Below, one piece after another: positions 49,111 to 57,124 of a stretch of DNA of 64,000 nt. Under the pieces are notes generated by a model, which was not told where the DNA came from, did no database searches, and saw only the letters and a list, made by a program, of their open reading frames with translations. Source of the DNA: Lachnospiraceae bacterium (lineage in GTDB: Bacteria > Bacillota > Clostridia > Lachnospirales > Lachnospiraceae); assembly GCA_910575775.1 (NCBI GenBank), contig CAJTEY010000001.1, positions 1 through 64,000 of the forward strand, in the 5' to 3' direction. Both the position numbers and the translations under genes were made by a program. Position 1 is the stretch's first letter. The number at the start of each line of letters is the position of its first letter.

Positions 49111-49450
49111 ACCGATCTTGAGATGCAGATTTCCAACCGTCTCAACTGGCAAAACCGTTCCGTCATGTATCTGTGCCGCTCTTATGACCGTCTGAACAGA
49201 GGACAGGAATACCGCGACGCCAAACCCGCCATACATATCGGCTACCTGGATTATACCCTGTTTTCCAATTGTCCGAAGTTTTATGCCTGTTATAAACTGA
49301 TTAATATCATAAATTATCAAGTGTACAGTAACAACCTGACCTTATATGTAGCAGATCTTTCCAGAATTGATCTGGCTACGGAAGAAGATAAAGACTGTCA
49401 CACAGACAGCCGGGCCAGTCTTTTCAAGGCCCCCACATGGGAGGAACTCA
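49111..49450 (+). pseudogene. remnant of a PD-(D/E)XK (Rpn-family) transposase/nuclease
   Basis: The plus strand encodes TDLEMQISNRLNWQNRSVMYLCRSYDRLNRGQEYRDAKPAIHIG in pieces, then LDYTLF, FYACYKLINI, LSRIDLATEEDKD and FKAPTWEELKMA. This matches the middle of Rpn-type PDDEXK transposases, where the LE(M/I)QI segment carries the nuclease core. There is no start in front of it, the N-terminal part is gone, and the reading ends soon after KMA, against the end of the dehydrogenase gene. It is a decayed fragment, in opposite orientation to its neighbours. Confidence 0.75.
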
Positions 49451-49462
49451 AAATGGCCGGGC

Positions 49463-50509
49463 TTAATTCCCGGCCATCACTTTTCCATATTCTTCTTTCT
49501 TATCCTTCATGACCGTCAGCCCCTGATCCAGTTCCTCCAGCGGATATCTGTGGGTAATCATCTGCTTCGGCGCAATCCGCCCGTCTCCCAGTCTTTCCAG
49601 CACATAATGCCAGTCGTCCTCCCGGGAATGGGTAAAGGAGGAATTCCATGTGCCAAACACCGTCAGCTGATTGCGCAGAATCTTCCAGTACACTGCCTTC
49701 GGCAGTGTCATGTCAGAAGCCGGATTTCCCACCAGCATGATCCGGCCTCCCGGGCCTGTCATCCGCACCGCCTGCCCCACTGTCTCATTTCTTCCGACAC
49801 ATTCAAAAAGTACATCTGCTCCCCTGCCCCCAGTCTGCTCATCCAGCCATTTTTCCGCATCCTGTGTCCTGCTGTCGCAATATGCCTGCGCAGACAGACC
49901 GTGCTTCTGCGCCATCCGCTTCTGAAAATCCTTATTACCGATGACAAATATATTTTTATGGCCGGCTTCCAGCAGAAACATCAGCAGGAAAAGTCCGATC
50001 GTTCCCATCCCGCAGATCACAATACACTCTCCCGGGGCAGGCGCAATTTTTCTCATGGCATGAACCGCCACCGCCATCGGCTCCAACATCGCCGCCTCCT
50101 CGAAGCTTACACCCTCCGGCAGGCTGATCAGATTCTTTTCCGGCACCGCTGCATACTCCGCAAATCCACCGTCACAGCGGGAACCGAGATAACTGTAATG
50201 CCGGCACATCTCGTACTGCTCCTTTTGACACGGCAGACACTCTCCACACGGAATCAAGGGAAACACACCGACCCGTTTACCCTGCCATTTTTCATCCACA
50301 GACCCACCCACGGCCATCACCTGCCCGGCGAACTCATGCCCCGGAATAAGCGGATAAGAATAGGTTCCTGTGTGAAATACCCTCGGGATATCTGAACCGC
50401 AGATGCCCGCCGCCTTCACTGCAAGCAGAACCTCATTCTCTCCTATTATGGGAGTGTTTATTTCTTCCAGTCTCAGATCATTTATGCCATGCAGCACCCA
50501 TGCTTTCAT
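49463..50509 (-). CDS. zinc alcohol dehydrogenase, galactitol-phosphate dehydrogenase-like
   Basis: 348 residues of the medium-chain dehydrogenase family. AAGICGSDIPRVFHTGTYSYPLIPGHEFAG (pieces; catalytic zinc Cys, His and Glu) is close to GatD. The structural zinc cysteines lie in CGECLPCQKEQYEMC, and the NAD-binding GMGTIGL is present near residue 170. GatD interconverts a ketose phosphate and an alditol phosphate. The neighbours upstream are a TarI/IspD-like cytidylyltransferase and a pentulose-phosphate epimerase-like protein, so here it may reduce a ketopentose or ketohexose phosphate for a CDP-alditol (as TarJ does with ribulose 5-phosphate). The substrate is inferred. Confidence 0.85.
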   Translation of the reverse strand: MKAWVLHGINDLRLEEINTPIIGENEVLLAVKAAGICGSDIPRVFHTGTYSYPLIPGHEFAGQVMAVGGSVDEKWQGKRVGVFPLIPCGECLPCQKEQYEMCRHYSYLGSRCDGGFAEYAAVPEKNLISLPEGVSFEEAAMLEPMAVAVHAMRKIAPAPGECIVICGMGTIGLFLLMFLLEAGHKNIFVIGNKDFQKRMAQKHGLSAQAYCDSRTQDAEKWLDEQTGGRGADVLFECVGRNETVGQAVRMTGPGGRIMLVGNPASDMTLPKAVYWKILRNQLTVFGTWNSSFTHSREDDWHYVLERLGDGRIAPKQMITHRYPLEELDQGLTVMKDKKEEYGKVMAGN

Positions 50510-50586
50510 TCTATCTATCTGCCTTTCCTTAAATTATCGTATCTGTCATGCCTGCCTTCGCCGCCAAGAAAACGAACGGCATTTTT

Positions 50587-51363
50587 TCATGCCTGTCCTC
50601 CACAAGTTGAAACGCACTCTCTGAATCTCTCCAGATCAGCCTTTGTTGTAATCTTAAAATTCCCCTCATCCCCCGGTATCATGGCAATGTCCATCCCTGC
50701 CATGACAGCCGGTTCCGTGGATCCGTTGATCTTAAAAATACGCTCCGGCAAAAGATTCCTGACCGCTTCCGTGTATTTCCCAAAAAGAAACGCCTCCGGC
50801 GCCTGTCCCGCAAAAATCCGGCTGCGTGCCAGAAGCGAGGTAATCTGTTCTCCGTTCTCACTGAAATATACCGTATCTTTCATAGGCAGTACAGGGATTG
50901 CCCCATCATGATCCGCCGCTGCAGACAGACAATCCGTAACCAAACCTGCCGTCAGCAGCGGCCTTGCCGCATCATGGATCAGTACATAATCGGAATCCAC
51001 CGCGTATTTCCCTATATCCTCCAGCCCGTTCAGGATCGAAAGCTGTCTTGTCTCCCCGGGAGCAGAAAAACCGCGAAATTTATTTTTTCTTCCTGCAGGC
51101 GGCATACCACCGATTCCCTGCACATTCCCAATATCTGCATCCTTGTCCTCTTCCCATGCGCCCAAACCGTCCACACACTCCAGAATCAGTTCCCGCCACA
51201 TCTCATCCGCCACAATCTGCACCGCGTCAATTTCCTCATGGGAAAAAAGCGTCCGCAGACAGTATGCAATAATCGGTCTGCCCTCCACCTCTATGTACTG
51301 TTTGGGCGTTTCCACACCCATCCTTGTCCCTGTCCCGCCGGACAGAAGCAGTGCTGTCACCAT
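50587..51363 (-). CDS. IspD/TarI-like cytidylyltransferase
   Basis: 258 residues from the ATG after GGGGGTGAAAAT. The nucleotidyltransferase start LLLSGGTGTRMG, TPKQYIEVEGRPI and LIHDAARPLL are clear. An insertion of roughly 30 residues (about 65-95, with EEDKDADIGNVQGIGG) is absent from the isoprenoid IspD at 2822. The context with an alditol-phosphate dehydrogenase and an epimerase favours a TarI-like role: CTP plus alditol phosphate to CDP-alditol for a surface polymer. The hairpin at 51374-51405 ahead of it has ATAGCAGT arms. Confidence 0.85.
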   Translation of the reverse strand: MVTALLLSGGTGTRMGVETPKQYIEVEGRPIIAYCLRTLFSHEEIDAVQIVADEMWRELILECVDGLGAWEEDKDADIGNVQGIGGMPPAGRKNKFRGFSAPGETRQLSILNGLEDIGKYAVDSDYVLIHDAARPLLTAGLVTDCLSAAADHDGAIPVLPMKDTVYFSENGEQITSLLARSRIFAGQAPEAFLFGKYTEAVRNLLPERIFKINGSTEPAVMAGMDIAMIPGDEGNFKITTKADLERFRECVSTCGGQA

Positions 51364-51469
51364 ATTTTCACCCCCATAGCAGTCTATGACCATCCATAAA
51401 CTGCTATGTCTTATCTCTAAAATTTTTCAGTTTCCTTCCGCTTTTAGGTATTCCGCACTCTTTCTTTTC

Positions 51470-52132
51470 TCAGAACTGTAATTTTCGGATATTTCTCAGC
51501 GTCTCCCCATAAGCCGCCTCCTTGCCAAAGAGGAGGGTCGTACCGAGCACAAAGCCTTTGATTCCTCTGGGTGCATACTGCGTAATCTTATCCGCACCGC
51601 AGGCACCGTCCCAGTAAATTTCAAACTTCATCTCGTCTTTGATTGCCAGAAGCTTTGTAATCTTCTTACCAACATAAGGCATATACATTTGTCCTGCATT
51701 GCCCGGATTCACCGCCATCACCAGCACTTTCTTCACGATCACCAGCATCTCCATGACTGTCTCGATACTGGTTCCCGGATTGATGGCAATTCCCGGCACC
51801 ATCCCCGCGTTAATGATCTTCTGCAAGGTAGTAGACGGATGGTACTCCGCCTCCGGATGAATATATACGGTATCTCCCTTGCGCAGATGATCTAAAAAAA
51901 TATGTATATTGTTGTTGGGGTGTTCTATCATAAGATGAACGTCCAGCGGTTTTTTCGTCGCTGACGCTATAAAAGACATGTCGTTTAAGGACATGGCAAA
52001 ATTCGGCACATACCTGCCGTCCATAATATCTATATGAAAAGAATCGATACCGCCGTCTTCTAAATCGCGCACTTCCTTTTCCAGATTGCCGTAATTTGCG
52101 CACATCATGGATGCTGTTAATTCAAAGTCCAT
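51470..52132 (-). CDS. ribulose-phosphate 3-epimerase family protein
   Basis: 220 residues, a TIM barrel of the Rpe family. The metal-site motifs are present: SMMCANYGNLEKEV (for the usual SxLSADF), FHIDIMDGRYVPNF and DVHLMIEHP. VNPGNAGQMYMP replaces the usual VNPGFGGQ, and WDGACG replaces VDGG, so it is a divergent member, which may act on another ketose phosphate. It leads the cassette with its own promoter (52182-52210) and GGAGG site. It could supply xylulose or ribulose phosphate to the dehydrogenase. Confidence 0.85.
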   Translation of the reverse strand: MDFELTASMMCANYGNLEKEVRDLEDGGIDSFHIDIMDGRYVPNFAMSLNDMSFIASATKKPLDVHLMIEHPNNNIHIFLDHLRKGDTVYIHPEAEYHPSTTLQKIINAGMVPGIAINPGTSIETVMEMLVIVKKVLVMAVNPGNAGQMYMPYVGKKITKLLAIKDEMKFEIYWDGACGADKITQYAPRGIKGFVLGTTLLFGKEAAYGETLRNIRKLQF

Positions 52133-52181
52133 GTGGAGTCCTCCATATGTTTTCTCAATTTAGACTATAATTTACAGACAG

Positions 52182-52210
52182 AGTATATCACATGGAGGGG
52201 AAAATCTCAA
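52182..52210 (-). promoter_or_regulatory. promoter of the epimerase-cytidylyltransferase-dehydrogenase cassette
   Basis: TTGAGA (52205-52210) and TATACT (52182-52187), 17 bases apart on the minus strand, about 50 bases ahead of the ATG. Confidence 0.75.
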
Positions 52211-52246
52211 ATATTATGCCAAACTCCTTTACTTTACTTTTCTTTT

Positions 52247-52945
52247 CTATTTTAGGAAATTTTTATTTGCATATACTACCCGGTATTTCTCCCTGCGGCT
52301 CTCAAAAAAATAAGTGATCAGCCGCTCCGAAATAAAACCTGGATAGCGGTTTAAATACGGATCTTCCTTTTCTCCCCCATGTTCCGCTGCCGCAAAGAGG
52401 ATGGGAAACATCCACTCACAAAGCTTGTTTAATACCTCTTTTCCGGCGATCAGCATGTTGCAGGGCGAATACAGATTCCCGCTAAAAATTCGGTCTGCCG
52501 CCTCGTATTCTTCCGGAATATTATCCTTAAAATACGACATCATGTATTCCCAGTCCGACGCAATATGTCTCTCCTTGTAGTTCCCTGCAATGCTCGGTGC
52601 AACGTACAACGGCACGGGCAGGATCACATCTACTTTATTTTCACTCATCCGCTCCAGCCAATTGTCCGGCAGAAGAAAATGCCTTCTATAATGCACCAGC
52701 CCTACGTAGTCTTCACTGGCGTTCTTCCAAATCCAGTAAAGCCCTGTGAGTTCACAAAACTGTTTATTCCTTTTAGAAATGTTTTCCCCATCACAGTCCA
52801 AAACCGCATCTGGTGACATCCGTTTCGCTGTCAAGGCTGCCCCCACCTGCAAAAACACCTCTTCATTAATGAATGTATAACTATCCTGCAATGGCTTATC
52901 ATAGATAGAACCAGCCACATATATTCTAGCCGTTTTTTCCTGCAT
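52247..52945 (-). CDS. DUF4422 family putative glycosyltransferase
   Basis: 232 residues from MQEKTARIYVAGS; the ATG is 4 bases after the preceding stop. The DUF4422 signature is clear: FCELTGLYWIWKNA, DYVGLVHYRRHFLLP, and the C-terminal GFISERLITYFFES. These proteins occur in capsule and surface glycan clusters and are treated as glycosyltransferases; the donor is unknown. It is the last gene of the large cluster and abuts the promoter of the CDP-alditol cassette. Confidence 0.85.
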   Translation of the reverse strand: MQEKTARIYVAGSIYDKPLQDSYTFINEEVFLQVGAALTAKRMSPDAVLDCDGENISKRNKQFCELTGLYWIWKNASEDYVGLVHYRRHFLLPDNWLERMSENKVDVILPVPLYVAPSIAGNYKERHIASDWEYMMSYFKDNIPEEYEAADRIFSGNLYSPCNMLIAGKEVLNKLCEWMFPILFAAAEHGGEKEDPYLNRYPGFISERLITYFFESRREKYRVVYANKNFLK

Positions 52946-52949
52946 ATTC

Positions 52950-53333
52950 CTATTCCCCCGCAGACAATTCATCTATCATCATAAATACCTGTCCCTTATC
53001 CTGCACATTTCTACGGACATATTCATTACGAAGCTGCCTGTCCAGCTCCACCGTTATCGGAATGATGTCTTTCATTCCCACATCCAGCAGCTCATCTGTA
53101 ACCTTTTCATGGTTCACTCCCCGCATCCCCAGATAAACCGGATATTCCTCTCGCAGATCTCGTCCGATCAGCCGCACCGGAAGTCCATCCACCGTATCTG
53201 CGTTTTCTGACATATCATCGACCAGAAATGCCTCCACCTCCAAATCCGGGTAAAGGTATTCCAGATAAGCCCGCAAGGTTCGCCCTCTGGAATGGGCCCC
53301 GGCAATATATACTTTTCTCTTTTCTTCACCCAT
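52950..53333 (-). CDS. stand-alone Rossmann-like domain protein
   Basis: About 127 residues: KVYIAGAHSRGRTLRAYLEYLYP (first strand and glycine loop), VEAFLVDDMSENADTVDGLPV (second strand with acidic end), YPVYLGMRG. It looks like the N-terminal nucleotide- or sugar-binding fold of PglD/CoA-binding-like proteins and resembles domains fused to other enzymes in this cluster. In related genomes such a domain may be joined to the DUF4422 enzyme that follows. Its start overlaps the preceding GT4 gene. Confidence 0.65.
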   Translation of the reverse strand: MGEEKRKVYIAGAHSRGRTLRAYLEYLYPDLEVEAFLVDDMSENADTVDGLPVRLIGRDLREEYPVYLGMRGVNHEKVTDELLDVGMKDIIPITVELDRQLRNEYVRRNVQDKGQVFMMIDELSAGE

Positions 53334-54441
53334 ATATTTTTTCCAGCTTTCTGACAGCCGTTCTGATATCATAGCCTGCCATTTCTATCTCTTTATCTTT
53401 CCACTCCCGGTCTCCTGCCTGAACGCTCTGTACCATCTGCTCTGCCCAGACCAGTTCATCCAGCGGCAAAAAATCCACCAGGTTCGTTACTCCTGTTTCT
53501 TCGGATATCGTATCTGCAATGAAGCATTTAAGCCCTGCCGCCTGCGCCTCAATAGAGGTAATCGCCAGCCCTTCAAACAGCGACGGCAAACAGAATATAT
53601 CCATCACTTGAAAATAATCAGATACGTTATCCTGCCAGTTCAGACAGCACACGTCATTTTTTAATCCCAGATCTGCAATCTGTTTTTTCAGTTCATCCCT
53701 AAGCTCCCCTCCCCCGATCAGCAAAAGGAAAAGCTTTTTATTGTACACTCTCGCCCTAGAAAAGGCTTTTATCAGGAAACTCTGATTCTTCTGGTAACAG
53801 TACCTCCCTACGCTCCCTATGACAATCTTGTCATTCAATCCCAGCTTTTTCCTCAATTCATTCCGCACTTCAAAGTTGAACCGATATTTTTCCACATTGA
53901 TTGCATTAGGCAGTATCTGTATCTTCTCTCGCGGAATCTGTTCTCCGTACAGCCAATCCCCTGCCAGCCGCGAACAGGCGCATACATCAGTCGCATACCG
54001 AAAATCAAACTCTTTTTTATATGCATTATGTATCCGCAAAATTTCTTCCCGTTTCTTGTCGTCTTTCACATCAACCCATGTACTGTGGGAATGTACGATC
54101 ACTTTCGGTACTTTCCTCTCCATAGCGATCTGCTCAATCAGAAATCCTCTCCAGAAGCTGGTATGAAGATGAATTGCATCATATTCTCCGCTCAGAATAT
54201 CCGAAATTTCTTTTCGCATTTCCGCCTCGTTATTCCGCTCGGTATTACAGAATGACCGAATCGAGAAACCGTATTTTCTATATTCTTCCGTCGCCTCAAG
54301 CGCTTTCGCATTTCTGGTCAGAAAATCAAACTGATATCGTTCTCTGTTTATGTATTCCATGTGGTTGAAAATATATTTATATACACCGTTGTTAATGATC
54401 GGTGGAGTCATATGTAAAATTTTCTTTCTACTGCCAGACAT
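53326..54441 (-). CDS. GT4 family glycosyltransferase
   Basis: 371 residues, GT-B fold. The N-terminal half has NNGVYKYIFNHMEYINRE and the DAIHLHTSFWRG segment. The C-terminal half has VGRYCYQKNQSFLIKAF and the donor-binding LPSLFEGLAITSIEAQAAG (ExxG/E pattern). It uses a nucleotide-sugar; acceptor and linkage are unknown. It resembles EpsF-type capsule enzymes. It overlaps the following Rossmann gene by 8 bases. Confidence 0.92.
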   Translation of the reverse strand: MSGSRKKILHMTPPIINNGVYKYIFNHMEYINRERYQFDFLTRNAKALEATEEYRKYGFSIRSFCNTERNNEAEMRKEISDILSGEYDAIHLHTSFWRGFLIEQIAMERKVPKVIVHSHSTWVDVKDDKKREEILRIHNAYKKEFDFRYATDVCACSRLAGDWLYGEQIPREKIQILPNAINVEKYRFNFEVRNELRKKLGLNDKIVIGSVGRYCYQKNQSFLIKAFSRARVYNKKLFLLLIGGGELRDELKKQIADLGLKNDVCCLNWQDNVSDYFQVMDIFCLPSLFEGLAITSIEAQAAGLKCFIADTISEETGVTNLVDFLPLDELVWAEQMVQSVQAGDREWKDKEIEMAGYDIRTAVRKLEKIYG

Positions 54442-54466
54442 ATTTTCCCCCTGTCCGCGTCCCAGC

Positions 54467-55549
54467 TTATTTTCGAAAAGATCCGTAAATCCTCATCATC
54501 TCCTCTGCCGCCTTCCCATATGAAAACTTAAGAGCCTGTCCCAATGCTTTCTTCTCCAGGATATTTCTGTATGCAGCATCCGATACCACTTTGTCAATCG
54601 CCGCTTCTATCGTTTCCACATTATGCGGATCACAGTACGCCACTGCGTCTCCACCCACCTCTGGCATGGAAGCGGCTTCCGCACAAATCACCGCCTTCCC
54701 AACGGAAAGCGCCTCCAGAATCGGAAGGCCGAACCCCTCATAATAAGATACGTAAATAAACGCCATCGACTTCCGATATAGCCATATCAGTTGTTCGTCA
54801 CTGACAAAGCCTGTAAACACCACATGCTCTGCCACATCACTGTTCCTCGACAGTATCTCCCTGACTACCTCATATTTCCGTACGGGTCCTGTCAGCACCA
54901 GCTTCACACGGCTATCAGGGTGCCGTCTTTTATAGAGAAGGAATGCCTCTGCCAACCCTCTCTGATTTTTATGCGGTCCAAGACCGGAAACCGAGAAGAT
55001 GAAATCCGTATTTTCAAGTTCCGGCACGCTCTCCCCCACGGCGTCATCAGCAAATAGCTTTACCGGAGACAGGCCATTGTATACCACCTCAATTTTTTCA
55101 GGTACAATACCGTAATATTCTGAGATATCCCTCTTCGTGCATTCTGAGACCGCTATGATCTTATCCGCGCTCTTTGCCGACTTGCGTATGAAAACATCAT
55201 AATATTCCATCTGGCTCCCATACCACTGCGGATAAATCAGCGGAATTAAGTCATGAATCGTCAATATTTTTGCACAGGGAATCTTTTGTTCCAGTTCAAA
55301 AGGGCGGTAATGAGAATGGACAATGTCCAGTGGATGTGTCGTCAAAGCATAATTTAACTGTATGGAACCGCCCGCATCCGGCAGAACCGGTATGTAGTCC
55401 ATATCCAAGTCGAGCCAGTCATTCTTTCCCAGAAACACATACTCGTTTTCTTGATCCTGCTTTAAGAGTTCTTCCATAAGACCCGTTGTAACCTTATTGA
55501 TCCCTGTAATTTCCCTTTCCTTATATAAAGATAAAACGCCAATCTTCAT
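54467..55549 (-). CDS. GT4 family glycosyltransferase
   Basis: 360 residues with EITGINKVTTGLMEELL near the start, HSHYRPFELEQK, a KIIAVSECTKRDISEYYGI segment, VSGLGPHKNQRGLAEAF and the donor site VSYYEGFGLPILEALSVGKAVICAEAASMPEVGGDAV in pieces, close to WbaZ/mannosyltransferase-like GT4 enzymes. The sugar is not known. Its ATG overlaps the stop of the preceding gene (ATGA), so the two are coupled. Confidence 0.93.
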   Translation of the reverse strand: MKIGVLSLYKEREITGINKVTTGLMEELLKQDQENEYVFLGKNDWLDLDMDYIPVLPDAGGSIQLNYALTTHPLDIVHSHYRPFELEQKIPCAKILTIHDLIPLIYPQWYGSQMEYYDVFIRKSAKSADKIIAVSECTKRDISEYYGIVPEKIEVVYNGLSPVKLFADDAVGESVPELENTDFIFSVSGLGPHKNQRGLAEAFLLYKRRHPDSRVKLVLTGPVRKYEVVREILSRNSDVAEHVVFTGFVSDEQLIWLYRKSMAFIYVSYYEGFGLPILEALSVGKAVICAEAASMPEVGGDAVAYCDPHNVETIEAAIDKVVSDAAYRNILEKKALGQALKFSYGKAAEEMMRIYGSFRK

Positions 55550-56100
55550 ACCAGACTCCCCTCATCCGTACACAAAACTTTCAGACCAATCAGCCTGTTT
55601 ATCTCCTCATACACTTTAATCCCTTGTCTATACAGCGGAAGATTTTGATATTCATACAGTTCATACCCTACCGTATCACTGTAAACATGGATATCCACTT
55701 CTTTCTGCAGACATTGCGCTATATCAGTCATATTTTTATCCCGCAGATTCACAGGGTGCTGTGTAAAATAAAGAAAGCCGTCAATCCCGCTGATATCCGT
55801 CTCATCTCTTATTTTATCAATCAGTTCTACCGTATACTTTCCGCTCCATCCAACTATCCTGTATTTTCCGCCATATATTCCGTCCAGGACGCTTTTTAAT
55901 CCTGTCTGGGCAACAATAATCAGTTCAATTCCCGGACTATATTCCTCAATCCTCTGCACACTCTTCTGAAATCTTACTTCCTCACTGATAGCAATCACAA
56001 GCATCTTTTTCCTGTCCTTTAATGCCTTGTAAGAAACAGGAATAGCACACGCTTCAATCATTCCGCAAAGACCGTCATATGTAAGTTCTGTCTTTTCCAT
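55546..56100 (-). CDS. unrecognised cytosolic protein of the glycan cluster
   Basis: 184 residues without a signal or membrane helix. The predicted pattern is alpha/beta: KKMLVIAISEEVRFQKSVQRI, ELIIVAQTGLKSVL, GKYRIVGWSGKYTVELIDKIRDE, GIDGFLYFTQHPVNLRDKNMTDIAQ and VDIHVYSDTVGYELYEYQ. FTQHPVNLRDKNMTDI is a striking segment that may be family-specific. I cannot name a family; a lipid- or sugar-phosphate-binding or GT-B half-domain role is only a guess. It overlaps the next GT4 gene by 4 bases. Confidence 0.7.
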   Translation of the reverse strand: MEKTELTYDGLCGMIEACAIPVSYKALKDRKKMLVIAISEEVRFQKSVQRIEEYSPGIELIIVAQTGLKSVLDGIYGGKYRIVGWSGKYTVELIDKIRDETDISGIDGFLYFTQHPVNLRDKNMTDIAQCLQKEVDIHVYSDTVGYELYEYQNLPLYRQGIKVYEEINRLIGLKVLCTDEGSLV

Positions 56101-56112
56101 ATGCTGTTCCCC

Positions 56113-57108
56113 CTATTTAACTGCATGAATCAGTCCGCATATCGTCTTTTTACCCTGAATAAAATATTGATAACCGTATTTTTTCAGAACAGAACACAGT
56201 TTTTCCGGGTCTCCGTGATATTCCATCATAATCACATCAATCTTTTCAAAACAACCTGCCTTATCCAGCGCTGCAAAAATAGAAAATTCCGCCCCTTCTG
56301 TATCAACTTTTAAAACGATTTTTTCTGTATGCCGATTTAGGATTTCTCCGACTGCTTCTCCCGCATCCCGGCACACAATTTCTACCTGCCGTTTGCTCTC
56401 ATCTCTGGAAAAAATATCCCGCCATCCCGTTTCTTCCGCCGACACTGCCACCATCTTTTTTCCGTTTTCATCGGAAAGTGCAAAATTCATTGCCACAATT
56501 TTATCACCGATTCCCGGCTGATTTAGGGCGATATTAGCTACTGCCTGCTCATAGGTATCTGGAAACGCCTCAAATCCATAAACCTTCTTCACTCTGGGCT
56601 GATTTGCAAAATATAAAGACGCGATTCCAACATTCATACCGACATCTATCACAATACTCTCGCTCTCTCCAAATCCAAACCCATATGAACGGTTAATGAG
56701 AACTTCATTCACGATATCAAAATCTGTCAGGTAACGTTCTTTAATAGTAATTCCGTCAATCGTCGACAAATATCCCTTCCGATCCCCAGTCGCCACATAC
56801 TTCCAATCTATCGACGATTCCATACGGTTCAAAAAGAAAATACGGTCAGAACCAATCCCCAACACAGACAGTTTCTGAAAAATGCGGTTTCCCGCTGCAT
56901 AGTCCGTACAGATATAAACCACATCATATATAACCGTCCCAAGCTCTTCCGGGAGGAGCACAGGAAGTCCCCGAAATAATTCCCCCGTATGGGAAGTCGC
57001 ATTCTTTATACTGCTGTCCACATATGCAACTATTTCCAGATCTTTTGGAAGTCTCCCTCCATTCTGCTCATAATAGCTTCCCGTTCCATAAATAACCGCT
57101 TTTCGCAT
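56113..57108 (-). CDS. Rossmann-FkbM fusion methyltransferase
   Basis: 331 residues. The N-terminal part (about 1-95) is a Rossmann-like domain: KAVIYGTGSYYEQNGG, EIVAYVDSSIKNA, VVYICTDYAAGNRIF. The C-terminal part (about 140-331) is an FkbM methyltransferase: SIVIDVGMNVGIASLYFA (SAM motif), KVYGFEAFPDTYEQAVANI, IVLKVDTEGAEFSIFAAL and VIMMEYHGDPEKL. FkbM enzymes methylate hydroxyl groups on sugars and polyketides. The start has GAGGAGACTAGC. Confidence 0.88.
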   Translation of the reverse strand: MRKAVIYGTGSYYEQNGGRLPKDLEIVAYVDSSIKNATSHTGELFRGLPVLLPEELGTVIYDVVYICTDYAAGNRIFQKLSVLGIGSDRIFFLNRMESSIDWKYVATGDRKGYLSTIDGITIKERYLTDFDIVNEVLINRSYGFGFGESESIVIDVGMNVGIASLYFANQPRVKKVYGFEAFPDTYEQAVANIALNQPGIGDKIVAMNFALSDENGKKMVAVSAEETGWRDIFSRDESKRQVEIVCRDAGEAVGEILNRHTEKIVLKVDTEGAEFSIFAALDKAGCFEKIDVIMMEYHGDPEKLCSVLKKYGYQYFIQGKKTICGLIHAVK

Positions 57109-57124
57109 GCTAGTCTCCTCTTTC

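Noticed and set aside
50587..51363. Second isoprenoid ispD
   Set aside because: A full ispD exists at 2822-3592; this copy has an extra insertion and glycan-type neighbours, so a TarI-like role fits better.
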